DNA of 64,000 nt from the NCBI RefSeq assembly GCF_033547095.1, contig NZ_CP137852.1:861501-925500 (forward strand), written 5' to 3'. A program made the translations under genes and the position numbers. The stretch is from Sediminicoccus rosea (GTDB lineage: Bacteria > Pseudomonadota > Alphaproteobacteria > Acetobacterales > Acetobacteraceae). How positions within the stretch are numbered: the first letter of the stretch is position 1; each line of letters starts with the position of its first letter. Below the pieces are notes generated by a model, which worked only from the letters and a program-made list of their open reading frames with translations, was not told the origin of the DNA and ran no database searches. Positions 8,489-17,316 of the stretch are shown here, one piece after another.

Positions 8489-10565
8489 CGACGCCCTCCA
8501 TCTCGATGACGACGGTGCCCGAGCCGGCAGCCCGCGCCGTGCAGCCGGGCGGGATGATGATCGTCGTGTCGTAGCTTTCCAGGATCGCGGGGCCCTGGAC
8601 AGGGCCATCGGCCAGCGCGGCGCGGGGCAGCAGGCGCGTCGGCACCGGCGCGGCCCCGCGCGCGAAGGAGACCAGGCGCTCGCCCACCGCGCCGGCCAGC
8701 GCGCGCGCATCGAGCGAGAGGGAGGGAAAGTCGATGCGGCCTTCCGCCCGGCCGATGGCGGAGAGGCGGAGGTTCACGAGCTCCACCGCCTCGCCCGCCG
8801 CGGTGTAGCCGAAGGTCTCGCCGTAGAGCCGCTCGAAGCCGGCATGCAGCGCTTCCACCGCGAAGCCGGTCAGCGGCACCGTCAGCTGCGAGGATTGGCC
8901 GGCGTAGCGCAGATCCGCCGCGAAGCGCAGCTCCACCGTCTCCTTCGCATAGCCCTCATGGGCGAGGGCCGCGTGGCCGCCCTGCGCCAGGCCCTGCCGC
9001 GCGGCATCCAGCTGCGCGGCCGTGACCTGCGCGAGCGGCATGAGCAGCGGGTGCACGAATTCATGCACGGCCTCGGCCGCCAGCATGCCGGCGGCGGAGA
9101 AGACGCCCGCGACGGGGCTGATCAGAACGCGGCGGATACCGAGCAGGCGCGCCACATCCACCGCATGCAGCGGGCCACCGCCGCCGAAAGCCATCAGCGC
9201 CAGGTCGCGCGGATCCTTGCCGCGCTCCACCGTCACGGCGCGGATGGCGCGGGCCATGTTCACATTGGCGATCTGCCGGATGCCATGCGCGGCCTCCTCC
9301 ACCGTGATGCCGAGCGGGCCGGCGATGCGCGTGGCGATGGCGGTGCGCGAGAGTTCCGCATCCACCCGCAGCGAGCCGCCCGCCAGCGCGGCGGGGTTGA
9401 GATAGCCCAGCACCATGTTGGCGTCGGTCACGGTGGGTTCGGCATTGCCGCGCCCGTAGCAGGCCGGGCCCGGATCGCCGCCCGCGCTCTGCGGCCCGAC
9501 AACGAGCAGACCGCCCGCATCAATGCGCGCGATGGAGCCGCCGCCCGAGCCCACTTCCGCGATGTCGATGGCCGGCACCTTCAGCATGTAGCCCGCGCCC
9601 TTCACGAAGCGGGAAGGGGTGCTGATGCCGTCGCGGAATTCGTATTCCGTCACCAGCGAGGGCTGACCGCCCTCGATGATCGCGGCCTTGGCCGTGGTGC
9701 CGCCCATGTCGAAGACGATGAGGTCCGGCGCGCCGATGCCCGCGCCGAGCCGGGCCGCACCCGCGACACCGCCGGCGGGCCCCGATCCCACGGCGAAGAC
9801 CGGCCGCTCGCGCGCCGCATCCAGGCCGATCATCCCGCCATTGGAGGCCATGACCTGCACGGGGGCGGCGATACCGATGGCGGCCAGGCGTTCCTGCAGG
9901 CGCGAGAGATAGCCGCGCATGGCCGGCAGCAGATAGGCGTTCACCACCGCCGTGCTGGTGCGTTCGTATTCCTTTATTTCGGGCAGCACCTCGCAGGAGG
10001 CGGTGACCAGCAGCCGTGGCGCGGCCTCGCGCAGCAGGGCGGCGGCGCGGCGCTCATGCGCGGGGTGTGCGTAGGAGTTGAGGAAGCAGATCGCCACCGC
10101 CTCCACGCCCTCGGCCAGGAAGAAGGCGGCCGCGTCGCGCACGCTCTGCGCGTCGAGCGGCGTGACGATGCCGCCATCGGCCGCGATGCGCTCGCGCGCC
10201 TCCAGCCGCCAGCGGCGCGGCACCAGCGGCTCGGGCTTGCGCCAGGCCATGTCGAACATGCCAGGGGTGCGGATGCGGCCGATCTCCAGCACGTCGCGGA
10301 AGCCCTGCGTCGTCAGCAACCCGGTGCGGGCGCCGGCCTTCTGCAGGATGGTGTTGGACGCGACGGTGGTGCCATGCACGATCTCCGTGACATGCCGCGC
10401 ATCCAGCCCCGCCTCGGCGATCACCGCCGCGATGCCCGCCGCCACGCCCTCGCCGGGATCCTGCGGCGTGGTGGTCGTCTTGTTGACGACGATCCGCCCG
10501 CCCGGAAGGGCCAGCACGACATCGGTGAAGGTGCCGCCGACATCCACGCCGATGCGTGCCTGCAT
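8481..10565 (-). CDS. hyuA: Hydantoinase A / 5-oxoprolinase alpha-type subunit
   Basis: ATP-binding A subunit of the hydantoinase/oxoprolinase family (694 residues, normal length). It starts with the sugar-kinase/hsp70-like phosphate loop GVDVGGTFTD and carries VHGTTVASNTILQ, the FDMGGTTAKA phosphate-2 loop and GGGSIARID. First gene of the operon. An AGGAG ribosome site lies about nine bases before the ATG. The promoter region is shared with the divergent TetR gene and holds a perfect palindrome at 10602-10617, so repression by that regulator and induction by the substrate is a reasonable inference. Confidence 0.95.
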   Translation of the reverse strand: MQARIGVDVGGTFTDVVLALPGGRIVVNKTTTTPQDPGEGVAAGIAAVIAEAGLDARHVTEIVHGTTVASNTILQKAGARTGLLTTQGFRDVLEIGRIRTPGMFDMAWRKPEPLVPRRWRLEARERIAADGGIVTPLDAQSVRDAAAFFLAEGVEAVAICFLNSYAHPAHERRAAALLREAAPRLLVTASCEVLPEIKEYERTSTAVVNAYLLPAMRGYLSRLQERLAAIGIAAPVQVMASNGGMIGLDAARERPVFAVGSGPAGGVAGAARLGAGIGAPDLIVFDMGGTTAKAAIIEGGQPSLVTEYEFRDGISTPSRFVKGAGYMLKVPAIDIAEVGSGGGSIARIDAGGLLVVGPQSAGGDPGPACYGRGNAEPTVTDANMVLGYLNPAALAGGSLRVDAELSRTAIATRIAGPLGITVEEAAHGIRQIANVNMARAIRAVTVERGKDPRDLALMAFGGGGPLHAVDVARLLGIRRVLISPVAGVFSAAGMLAAEAVHEFVHPLLMPLAQVTAAQLDAARQGLAQGGHAALAHEGYAKETVELRFAADLRYAGQSSQLTVPLTGFAVEALHAGFERLYGETFGYTAAGEAVELVNLRLSAIGRAEGRIDFPSLSLDARALAGAVGERLVSFARGAAPVPTRLLPRAALADGPVQGPAILESYDTTIIIPPGCTARAAGSGTVVIEMEGVDA

Positions 10566-10601
10566 TCCGGTCGAACTCCTGTGGCGAGGCCTACATTTAT
10601 G

Positions 10602-10617
10602 TTGACCAACTGGTCAA
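10602..10617. promoter_or_regulatory. Palindromic operator between hyuA and the TetR gene
   Basis: The sequence TTGACCA-AC-TGGTCAA is a perfect inverted repeat with seven-base arms and a two-base centre. It lies 36 bases before the hyuA start and 23 bases before the tetR start. Size and symmetry suit a TetR dimer. I infer that it controls both divergent units. Confidence 0.7.
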
Positions 10618-10640
10618 TAGCGGGAAGGATGAGCCGGATC

Positions 10641-11297
10641 ATGGCCCTGCGTCAACGAAGAAAACGCGGTGCGCGCGATGCCGAGGGGGCCAAGGCCGCC
10701 ATCCTCGCCTCCGCTGTGCGCGAGTTCACCGACAAGGGGCTGGCCGGCGCGCGCATGGATGTGATCGCGCGCGGGGCCGGGGTGGCGAAGGGCCTCGTCT
10801 TCCATCACTTCGGCTCGAAGGACGGGCTCTGGATCGCAGCGCTCGAGCATGTCTATGCGCTGCTGCGCGCGGGCCAGGATGAGGTCGCGCTGGATGCGCT
10901 GGGCCCGGTCGAGGGCATGCGGCGCCTCGCGCATGACACCTTCCGGCTGTTCCGCGCACATCCCGAGATCGTGGCGCTGATGAACGAGGAGAACCTGCAC
11001 CGCGCGCGCCACCTGCGCGCGGCCGGCAACGTCCCGCGCCTCTACAATCCACTCTTCGCCACGATCGGGCGCCTGCTGGCCGAGGGGCGCGCGCAGGGGC
11101 TGTTCCGCGAGGATGTGGATGTCACGGCGCTCTATGTCGCGATGTCGGGCCTCGGCTATTTCCACTGCGCCAATCGCTGGACGCTCTCGGCCGCCTTCGC
11201 CGGGGATCTGTTCCAGCCGCAGCGCATCGCGACCTATGAGGAGATGCTGGGGGAGATGGTGGTGGCCTATCTCCGCCACACGCCGCGCCTCGCCTGA
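10641..11297 (+). CDS. TetR-family transcriptional regulator
   Basis: DNA-binding repressor of 218 residues. The N-terminal helix-turn-helix spans about residues 28-58 (AGARMDVIARGAGVAKGLVF then HHFGSKDGLW), a strong TetR signature; the rest is the helical ligand-binding domain. The ATG at 10641 gives the usual short tail before the helix-turn-helix. In-frame ATGs at 10629 and 10599 exist, but the latter would place the palindrome at 10602-10617 inside the gene. Divergent from hyuA across that palindrome, it probably represses the hydantoinase/transport operon and itself. Confidence 0.9.
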   Translation: MALRQRRKRGARDAEGAKAAILASAVREFTDKGLAGARMDVIARGAGVAKGLVFHHFGSKDGLWIAALEHVYALLRAGQDEVALDALGPVEGMRRLAHDTFRLFRAHPEIVALMNEENLHRARHLRAAGNVPRLYNPLFATIGRLLAEGRAQGLFREDVDVTALYVAMSGLGYFHCANRWTLSAAFAGDLFQPQRIATYEEMLGEMVVAYLRHTPRLA

Positions 11298-11379
11298 AAC
11301 GGCTTGCATTGGTTCCGGCCCTGCCTGACGCTGGCCGCCTGCGCGCCCGTCTCCTCACCCCTCGCCGGAGGAATTCCTG

Positions 11380-11889
11380 ATGCCCGATACCCCCATGCCC
11401 CTGGCGCCGCTCGTCGTCGTGCAGCCGGACGAAGCGCGCTCCTTCTGGCAGCCCGTTCCGGCCAATGGCTTCGTGCGCTGTATCCTCGCCGCCAACGAGA
11501 TCGGCGCGGAGACGCCCTTCTCGATGGGCACGCAGCAGGTGGATGCCGGCTGCTTCGTGCGCGAGCACATGCACCCGGATAATGAGGAGGTCATCTTCGT
11601 GCTGCAGGGAAGCGGCGAGGCGCTGCTCGATGGGAAGGACAAGGTGCCGATGACGGTGGGCACCTGCATCTTCCTCGGCAAGGGCCGCCCGCACCGCTTC
11701 CAGGCGAGCGATGATGCGCCGATGACCTTCATGTGGCTGATGATGCCCGGCGGCCTCGAGACCTTCTTCGCGCGCATCGGCCGCGAGCGGAAGCCCGGCG
11801 ACCCGCAGCCGCCGAATTTCCCGCGCCCCGCGGATGTGCTGCAGATCGAGGCGGACACGGTCTTCGGCACGCTGCCCCCCAAGGCCTGA
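11380..11889 (+). CDS. Cupin-domain protein
   Basis: A 169-residue single-domain cupin. Motif 1 is visible as EHMHPDNEEVIFVLQGSGEA (metal-binding His and Glu) and motif 2 as PHRF about 35 residues later. Cupins of this size are dioxygenases, isomerases or small-ligand binders and are not predictable in detail. A strong ribosome site (CCGGAGGA) precedes the ATG. It lies 82 bases after the tetR gene in the same direction and may belong to the hydantoinase catabolic set. Specific function unknown. Confidence 0.8.
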   Translation: MPDTPMPLAPLVVVQPDEARSFWQPVPANGFVRCILAANEIGAETPFSMGTQQVDAGCFVREHMHPDNEEVIFVLQGSGEALLDGKDKVPMTVGTCIFLGKGRPHRFQASDDAPMTFMWLMMPGGLETFFARIGRERKPGDPQPPNFPRPADVLQIEADTVFGTLPPKA

Positions 11890-11938
11890 GCGGAACCCGG
11901 CCCCCGCGCCCGGGCGCATGGACGCGGCGGGTGGCGCG

Positions 11939-11962
11939 CGCTATGTTCGGAGGGATATAACG
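11939..11962 (+). promoter_or_regulatory. ModE-like molybdate operator upstream of modA
   Basis: The 24 bases read CGCTATGT, then seven bases, then GATATAACG. This resembles the known ModE box, an imperfect palindrome of CGnTATATA and TATATAACG halves with a six- to eight-base centre. It ends 17 bases before the modA start. A ModE-type regulator is the last gene of the same operon, which supports molybdate-dependent autoregulation. The match is imperfect in the left arm. Confidence 0.65.
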
Positions 11963-11979
11963 TCAGCGGGAGACCCCCG

Positions 11980-12753
11980 ATGCGCCGCCGCTTGCTGCCT
12001 GCCCTCGCCGCCCTTCTCCTGCCGGCTGCCATCCTGCCCGCGCGCGCGCAGGAGAGCGTCACCGTCTTCGCCGCGGCCAGCCTGACGGATGCGCTGCGCG
12101 AGCTGGGCGCGCAATGGGCCGCGCGCGGTCATCCGGCGCTGCGCTTCTCCTTCGCCGCCTCCTCCGCGCTGGCGCGGCAGATCGAGCAGGGCGCGCCGGC
12201 CGATCTCTTCATGTCCGCCGACGAGGCCTGGGCGAACTACCTCCAGGAGCGGAACCTGCTGGCGAATGCCACGCGCAGTTCGCCCATCGGCAATGCGCTC
12301 GTGCTGATCGCGCCCGCGAATGTGGCGCAGCCCCTCACGCTCACGCGCGGCACCGACCTCGCCGTGCTGCTCGGGCCGCAGGGCCGCATCGCCACGGGGG
12401 ACCCCGCGCATGTGCCGGTGGGCCGCTACGCCCAGGCCGCTCTCACCTGGATGGGCCAGTGGCCGGCCCTGGCGCCGCGCCTCGCGCGCGCCGACAACGT
12501 CCGTGCCGCGCTGCTGCTGGTGGAGCGTGGCGAGGCGCCGCTCGGCATCGTCTATGCGACGGATGCGGCGGCGAGTGCGGGCGTGCGCGTCATCGGCACA
12601 TTCCCGGCCGGCAGCCATGAGCCCATCACCTATCCCTTCGCGGTGACGCGCCGCGCCGAGGCCAATGCCCGCGCCCGCGCCCTGCTCGCCTTCCTGACCA
12701 GCGCGGAGGCGGCGCCGACCTGGCAGCGCTTCGGCTTCAGCCTTGCGCGATGA
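11980..12753 (+). CDS. modA: Molybdate ABC transporter substrate-binding protein
   Basis: Periplasmic receptor for molybdate, 257 residues. A Sec signal ends at ARAQ, followed by the family strand VTVFAAASLTDALREL. SFAASSALARQIEQGAPADL supplies the oxyanion-binding serine region and GIVYATDAAAS the late motif. The stop overlaps modB as ATGA. First gene of modABC with a ModE-type regulator at the end, and a ModE-like box just upstream. Confidence 0.95.
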   Translation: MRRRLLPALAALLLPAAILPARAQESVTVFAAASLTDALRELGAQWAARGHPALRFSFAASSALARQIEQGAPADLFMSADEAWANYLQERNLLANATRSSPIGNALVLIAPANVAQPLTLTRGTDLAVLLGPQGRIATGDPAHVPVGRYAQAALTWMGQWPALAPRLARADNVRAALLLVERGEAPLGIVYATDAAASAGVRVIGTFPAGSHEPITYPFAVTRRAEANARARALLAFLTSAEAAPTWQRFGFSLAR

Positions 12754-13451
12754 CCTCCTGGCTCAGCCCCGAGGAATGGATGGCGGTGCGCCTCAGCCTG
12801 GAGGTGGCGACGCGCTCCGTCGCCGTCTCGCTGGTGCCGGCCGTCGCCATCGCCTGGCTGCTGGCGCGCGGGCGCTTTCCGGGGCGCATGCTGCTGGATG
12901 CGCTGGTGCACCTGCCGCTGGTGGTGCCGCCGGTGGTGGTGGGCTGGGGGCTGCTCATGCTCTTCGGCGTTCGCGGGCCGATCGGCGCGCCGCTGCATGA
13001 GTGGTTCGGCATCCGCCTCGTCTTCACCACCGGGGGCGCGGCGCTGGCGACCGCGGTCATGTCCTTCCCCCTGATCGTGCGCGCGGTGCGCCTCGGGCTC
13101 GAGGGGGTGGATGAGGGGCTGGAGGCGGCGGCGCGCACGCTGGGCGCGGGGCCGTTCGACCGCTTCGTGACCGTCACGCTTCCGCTGATGTCGCCGGGGA
13201 TCCTTGCCGGCGCGGTCACCGCCTTCGCGGCGGGGCTCGGCGAATTCGGCGCGGTCATCACCTTCGCCTCCAACATCCCGGGCGAGACCCAGACCCTGCC
13301 GCTCGCCATCTACGCCGCGACGCAGACGCCGGGGGGCGAGGCGGTGGCGGCGCGGCTCGCCTTCGTCTCCTTCACGCTCGCCGTCTGTGGCCTGCTGCTC
13401 GCGGAGGTGATCGCGCGGCGCATGGGCCGGCTGCTTGGTCGCGTGGCGTGA
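12750..13451 (+). CDS. modB: Molybdate ABC transporter permease
   Basis: Inner-membrane permease of the molybdate importer, 233 residues, normal length. About five to six hydrophobic helices are seen, with the EAA loop LEAAARTLGAGPFDRFVTVT and the typical ModB stretch GAVITFASNIPGETQTLPLA. Its ATG overlaps the modA stop and its stop overlaps the modC start (GTGA), so the three proteins are translationally coupled. Confidence 0.95.
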   Translation: MTSWLSPEEWMAVRLSLEVATRSVAVSLVPAVAIAWLLARGRFPGRMLLDALVHLPLVVPPVVVGWGLLMLFGVRGPIGAPLHEWFGIRLVFTTGGAALATAVMSFPLIVRAVRLGLEGVDEGLEAAARTLGAGPFDRFVTVTLPLMSPGILAGAVTAFAAGLGEFGAVITFASNIPGETQTLPLAIYAATQTPGGEAVAARLAFVSFTLAVCGLLLAEVIARRMGRLLGRVA

Positions 13452-14566
13452 TCGGCGTCGCGCTCCGCCACCGCTTCGGCCGGGTGGGCTTCGCGCTCGA
13501 TGTCGCCTTCGAGGCGCCGGCCGCGGGCGTGACCACGCTGTTCGGCCCCTCGGGCTGCGGCAAGAGCACCATCCTCGCCGCCGTGGCGGGGCTGCTGCGG
13601 CCAGATGAGGGGCGCGTGGCGATCGGCGATGCCGTGCTGCTCGACACCGCGCGGCGCGTCTGCGTGGCGCCCGAGCGGCGGCGCTGCGGCGTGGTCTTCC
13701 AGGATGCGCGGCTGTTTCCGCATCTGAGCGTGGAGACGAACCTGCGTTACGGCCTCCGGCGTGCCCCGCCCGACGCGGCGGGCCCGGGCTTCGAGGAGGT
13801 GGTGGCGCTGCTCGGCATCGGTGCGCTGCTGGCCCGGCGCCCGGCCGGCCTCTCGGGTGGGGAGCGGCAGCGCGTGGCGCTCGGCCGCGCCCTGCTCGCG
13901 CGCCCGCGCCTGCTGCTGATGGACGAGCCGCTGGCCGCGCTCGACGCCGCGCGCCGCGCCGAGGTGCTGCCCTTCCTCGCCCGGCTGCGCGACGTGGCGG
14001 GGCTGCCCATCCTCTACGTGACGCACGCGCTGGAGGAGGTGGACGCGCTGGCCGATCACCTGGTGCTGCTCGAGGCCGGGCGGGTCGTCGCCGCCGGCGC
14101 GGTGGAGGCGCTCTCCGCCCGCACCGACCTGCCGCAGCTCGCCGGCCGGCGCGATGCGGGCGTGCTGCTGGCCTGCACCGTGCGGCGCGCGGCGGGCGGG
14201 CTCACCGCGCTCGGCTTCGCGGGCGGCGAGCTGCTCACCACCGCCCGCCCCGGGCCGGAGGGGACGCGGCTGCGCGTCCGCCTGCGCGCGCGCGACATCG
14301 CCATCGCCATCGAGGAACCGCGCGGCCTCTCCACCCAGAACATCCTGCCGGCGACCATCGCCGGCATCGCCGCGGGCGGCGACCCCGCCGAGGCCTTCGT
14401 GCGCCTCGCGGTCGGGCCCACCATCCTGCTCGCGCGCATCACCCAGGGCAGCGTCGAGCGCCTCGCGCTCCGTCCGGGCCTGGCGGTCTGGGCGTTGATC
14501 AAGGCCGTCACCTTCGACCACCGGGTGGCGGCATGGCCGAAGTCGGGCGCGGAGGCGGGCGCATGA
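13448..14566 (+). CDS. modC: Molybdate ABC transporter ATP-binding protein
   Basis: ATPase of the molybdate importer, 372 residues. It starts at GTG, overlapping the modB stop. Walker A GPSGCGKST is at residues 33-41, followed by Q-loop VVFQDARLFPHL, signature LSGGERQRVALG, Walker B LLLMDEPLAALD and switch His in YVTHALEEV. A C-terminal TOBE/Mop-type domain (about residues 290-360) is expected for ModC and can bind molybdate. It ends in an ATGA overlap with the ModE-like gene. Confidence 0.95.
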   Translation: MIGVALRHRFGRVGFALDVAFEAPAAGVTTLFGPSGCGKSTILAAVAGLLRPDEGRVAIGDAVLLDTARRVCVAPERRRCGVVFQDARLFPHLSVETNLRYGLRRAPPDAAGPGFEEVVALLGIGALLARRPAGLSGGERQRVALGRALLARPRLLLMDEPLAALDAARRAEVLPFLARLRDVAGLPILYVTHALEEVDALADHLVLLEAGRVVAAGAVEALSARTDLPQLAGRRDAGVLLACTVRRAAGGLTALGFAGGELLTTARPGPEGTRLRVRLRARDIAIAIEEPRGLSTQNILPATIAGIAAGGDPAEAFVRLAVGPTILLARITQGSVERLALRPGLAVWALIKAVTFDHRVAAWPKSGAEAGA

Positions 14567-14919
14567 GCCGGCAGGCGCCCCTGGCCGCACTGCTCAGCCT
14601 GCGGATCGACCTGCCGGGCGGGCGCATCGGGCCGGGGAAGATCAACCTGCTGGAGGCGATCGAGCGCGAGGGCTCGATCTCGGCCGCCGGGCGCGCGCTG
14701 GGGATGAGCTACAAGCGCGCCTGGGACCTGGTGGATGCGCTGAACAAGCAGCTGCGCGAGCCGGCCGTGGCGGCCAGCCCAGGCGGCCCGCGCGGCGGAG
14801 GCGCGACGCTGACCGATGCGGGGCGGAAGCTCGTGGCCGATTACCGCGAGATCGAGCGCGCGGCGCAGCGGGCCGCCGCGCCGCGGCTGGCGGCGCTGAT
14901 GCGGCGCACCAGGGCCTAG
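14563..14919 (+). CDS. ModE-type regulator, DNA-binding domain only
   Basis: A 118-residue protein with the ModE N-terminal winged helix (INLLEAIEREGSISAAGRAL, then MSYKRAWDLVDALN, and a Gly-rich wing followed by LTDAGRKLVADY). Classical ModE (about 260 residues) adds two molybdate-binding Mop domains that are absent here. The ATG at 14563 overlaps the modC stop as ATGA; a longer frame from 14533 is less likely. It probably binds the box at 11939-11962. How molybdate is sensed without Mop domains is open; the ModC C-terminus or another partner may do it. Confidence 0.85.
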   Translation: MSRQAPLAALLSLRIDLPGGRIGPGKINLLEAIEREGSISAAGRALGMSYKRAWDLVDALNKQLREPAVAASPGGPRGGGATLTDAGRKLVADYREIERAAQRAAAPRLAALMRRTRA

Positions 14920-14928
14920 CCGCGACGG

Positions 14929-16329
14929 CTACCAGGCGGGGAAGGGCGGGCGCGTCCAGGGCGCCGCGGCCGCGATGACGCGGGCCAGCGCGAAGAGGTC
15001 CGCTTCGCCGCCGAAGCGGCCGACCAGCTGCACGCCGAGCGGCCTGCCATCCGCATGCGGCCGGCCCGGGATGCTCAGCCCCGGATGGCCCACGGCATTC
15101 ACCCAGGTGGCGAAGGTGTTCTGCGCCGCGGCATGGCCGGGCTTGCCGCCGATCTCGGCGGGGAATTCGTCGTCGATCGCCCAGGCGGGGGAGGCGGCGC
15201 TGGGGCAGAGATAGACATCCGCCGCGCCCCAGTTTTCCGAGACCTGCGCGCGCAGTGCCGCCAGCCCGTCCAGCGCGCGGACATAGTCCACCGCGCTCAT
15301 GGCCAGGCCGCGCTCGGCCGCGGCGGCGATGGCGCCACTCGCCTCCTTGCGCCACCGCTCGGGATGCAGTTCGGCGGCGCGGGCGGCGCCGGCGGAGCTG
15401 ATGGCGCCCCAGACGCGGCGCACCAGCGCCACGTCATAGGGCGGCGGGCAGGGTGTGACCTCGTAGCCGGCCGCTTCCAGCAGGCGCGCGCATTCGATGA
15501 CGGCGGCCTCCACCTCCGGATGCACCAGCTCGCCCTCATAGCGCGCGAACCAGCCGATGCGCGGCCGGCCGGCGGCGCGCGGCGGCGGGAAGCGAAGCGA
15601 AGCGGGGTCGCGCTCATCCGGGCCGGCGAGCAGGCCATAGGCCAGCTCCAGATCCGCCAGCTCCCGCGCCAGGATGCCGACCGCCTGGAAATCGATCCCC
15701 ATGGGCGGGAAACCGTGCCGCCGCGCCAGGCGCCCATTGGAGGGGCGCAGGCCGTAGAGGCCCGTATAGCTGGCCGGGATGCGCGTGGAGCCACCCGCAT
15801 CCGTCGCGACGGAGAAGGGGACCATCCCCGCCGCCACCGCCGCCACCGAGCCGCCACTGGAGCCGCCCGGCGTCAGCGCCGGGTTCCACGGGTTGCGCGC
15901 CTTGCCGTGCAGCGGGCTGTCGGTGCGGCCGGAGAGCGCGAATTCCGGCGTGTTGGTCTTGCCGATGATGACCGCACCCGCCGCGCGCAGCCGCTCCACC
16001 ACGATGTCATCGCAGGGCGGCGTGAAGTCGGACCACATCCGGCTGCCCCAATGCGCGGGCATGCCGGCCACCCAGATGTTGTCCTTCACCGCGACGGGCA
16101 CGCCATCCAGCGGGGAGAGGCGCCGCCCCGCCGCCTGGCGCGCGCCGGCCTCGGCCGCGGCGCGCGCGGCGCCGTCTGGGTCCAGATGGACGAAGGCGCC
16201 CAATGTCGCATCGGCGCGCGCCACGCGCGCCAGCGCATCCGCCAGCAGCGTGGCGGGCGTCACCGCGCGCCGTTCCAGCGCCTCCGCCATCGCGGTGGCG
16301 CTGAGCGGGGCTGTGGGTTCGGTCGTCAT
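14929..16329 (-). CDS. Amidase (amidase-signature family)
   Basis: A 466-residue amidase-signature hydrolase, near family length. The Ser-cisSer-Lys triad is visible: Lys82 in VAVKDNIW, Ser157 in GGSSGGS and the nucleophile Ser181 in TDAGGSTRIP, with the expected 24-residue spacing. It hydrolyses a carboxamide; the substrate cannot be read. Its ATG overlaps the stop of the IclR regulator gene (ATGA), so the regulator and the amidase are one transcript. Cytoplasmic, with no signal. The divergent Bug receptor, cyclase and AhpD-like genes may belong to the same catabolic route. Confidence 0.92.
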   Translation of the reverse strand: MTTEPTAPLSATAMAEALERRAVTPATLLADALARVARADATLGAFVHLDPDGAARAAAEAGARQAAGRRLSPLDGVPVAVKDNIWVAGMPAHWGSRMWSDFTPPCDDIVVERLRAAGAVIIGKTNTPEFALSGRTDSPLHGKARNPWNPALTPGGSSGGSVAAVAAGMVPFSVATDAGGSTRIPASYTGLYGLRPSNGRLARRHGFPPMGIDFQAVGILARELADLELAYGLLAGPDERDPASLRFPPPRAAGRPRIGWFARYEGELVHPEVEAAVIECARLLEAAGYEVTPCPPPYDVALVRRVWGAISSAGAARAAELHPERWRKEASGAIAAAAERGLAMSAVDYVRALDGLAALRAQVSENWGAADVYLCPSAASPAWAIDDEFPAEIGGKPGHAAAQNTFATWVNAVGHPGLSIPGRPHADGRPLGVQLVGRFGGEADLFALARVIAAAAPWTRPPFPAW

Positions 16330-17135
16330 GGGCTTTGGCTTTCGGTTGTGCCGGCGGGGGCGATGGCGAGCATCTCCCGCAGCGCCTGTTCTTCACGGAG
16401 GAGGATGCGCGCCACCTGCTCGACCCGGCGCGGATCGAGCCGCTCGGCGATGGCGACGACGGAGAGCGAGGCGGGCACGCCGCCGATGCCGTTGCCCACC
16501 GCGATGGCGACGCCGCGATAGCGCGCGACGATGCGGCCGGAGGTGATGGCAAAGCCGCGTGCGCGCGTGGCCTCGACATAGACGCGGATGCGTTCGGCGG
16601 TCAGGCCGTGGCGGCGATAGCGCCGGGCATTGGCCTCGATCACGGCCTCTGCCTCGCCCGGCGGCAGGCTCGCCAGCACGGCAAGCGCGCCCGCACCCAC
16701 GCCGAGCGGGCGGCGATTGCCGATCTCGATGGGCAGGGCCTGGATCTCGAAGCTGCCCGCGCGCCGGTCGAGGCAGAGCGCGTCATTCCCGCTGCGGCTG
16801 TTGAGGTAGGTGGTGTCGCCCACCGCGCGGGTGATGCGGTCCAGCGTGGCGGCGCAGAGGCGGCGCGCATCCACGCGCGGCGCGACGGCCAGGCCGAATT
16901 CGTAGAGCAGCGGGCCCAGGCGATAGGCGCGGCTCGTGGTGTCGCGCTCCAGCAGGCCTTCCGCCTGCAGCAGCTTCAGCAGGCGGTGCGCGGTGGGCTG
17001 CGGCAAGCCCGCATTGTCGGCCAGCGTCTTCAAGGTCGCGCCATTGCCGCGCGCGGCCGAGACCTCGCGCAGGAGGGAGACCGCGCGGCGGACCACGCGC
17101 GCGCCATCGGCCGAGGAGGGAGGCCCAGTGTCCAT
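16326..17135 (-). CDS. IclR-family transcriptional regulator
   Basis: A 269-residue regulator with an N-terminal winged helix (ATLKTLADNAGLPQPTAHRL, residues about 33-55) and a C-terminal IclR effector domain. I choose the ATG at 17135; a GTG immediately upstream (17138) is possible. First gene of a two-gene unit with the amidase. It is divergent from the Bug-receptor operon across 180 bases that hold two direct TGGAAT repeats (near 17200 and 17230), which I note only as possible binding sites. IclR proteins usually control an adjacent catabolic set, here the amidase and the divergent cluster. Confidence 0.9.
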   Translation of the reverse strand: MDTGPPSSADGARVVRRAVSLLREVSAARGNGATLKTLADNAGLPQPTAHRLLKLLQAEGLLERDTTSRAYRLGPLLYEFGLAVAPRVDARRLCAATLDRITRAVGDTTYLNSRSGNDALCLDRRAGSFEIQALPIEIGNRRPLGVGAGALAVLASLPPGEAEAVIEANARRYRRHGLTAERIRVYVEATRARGFAITSGRIVARYRGVAIAVGNGIGGVPASLSVVAIAERLDPRRVEQVARILLREEQALREMLAIAPAGTTESQSP

Positions 17136-17316
17136 CACGCAAACCCCGAATTCCTCAGTAGCCTATCGGGGGCCAGCCCCACAAAAAAGCCGCGCCCGAC
17201 ATGGAATCTCCCGGGCGATTTTCACAGGGTGGAATTGCCCGCCGAAATCCCTTGGCATGGGGCGGGCTCCGCCGGGATGCTCCGCACGGCTTTGCCACAA
17301 CCGACGGAGGACACCG

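Noticed and set aside
8454-10640. N-terminal 700 residues of a 947-residue plus frame ending in the TetR protein
   Set aside because: That part is antisense to hyuA; only the last 218 residues are a TetR protein.
17139-17316. IclR operator
   Set aside because: Two direct TGGAAT copies are visible but no convincing palindrome, so no feature is claimed.
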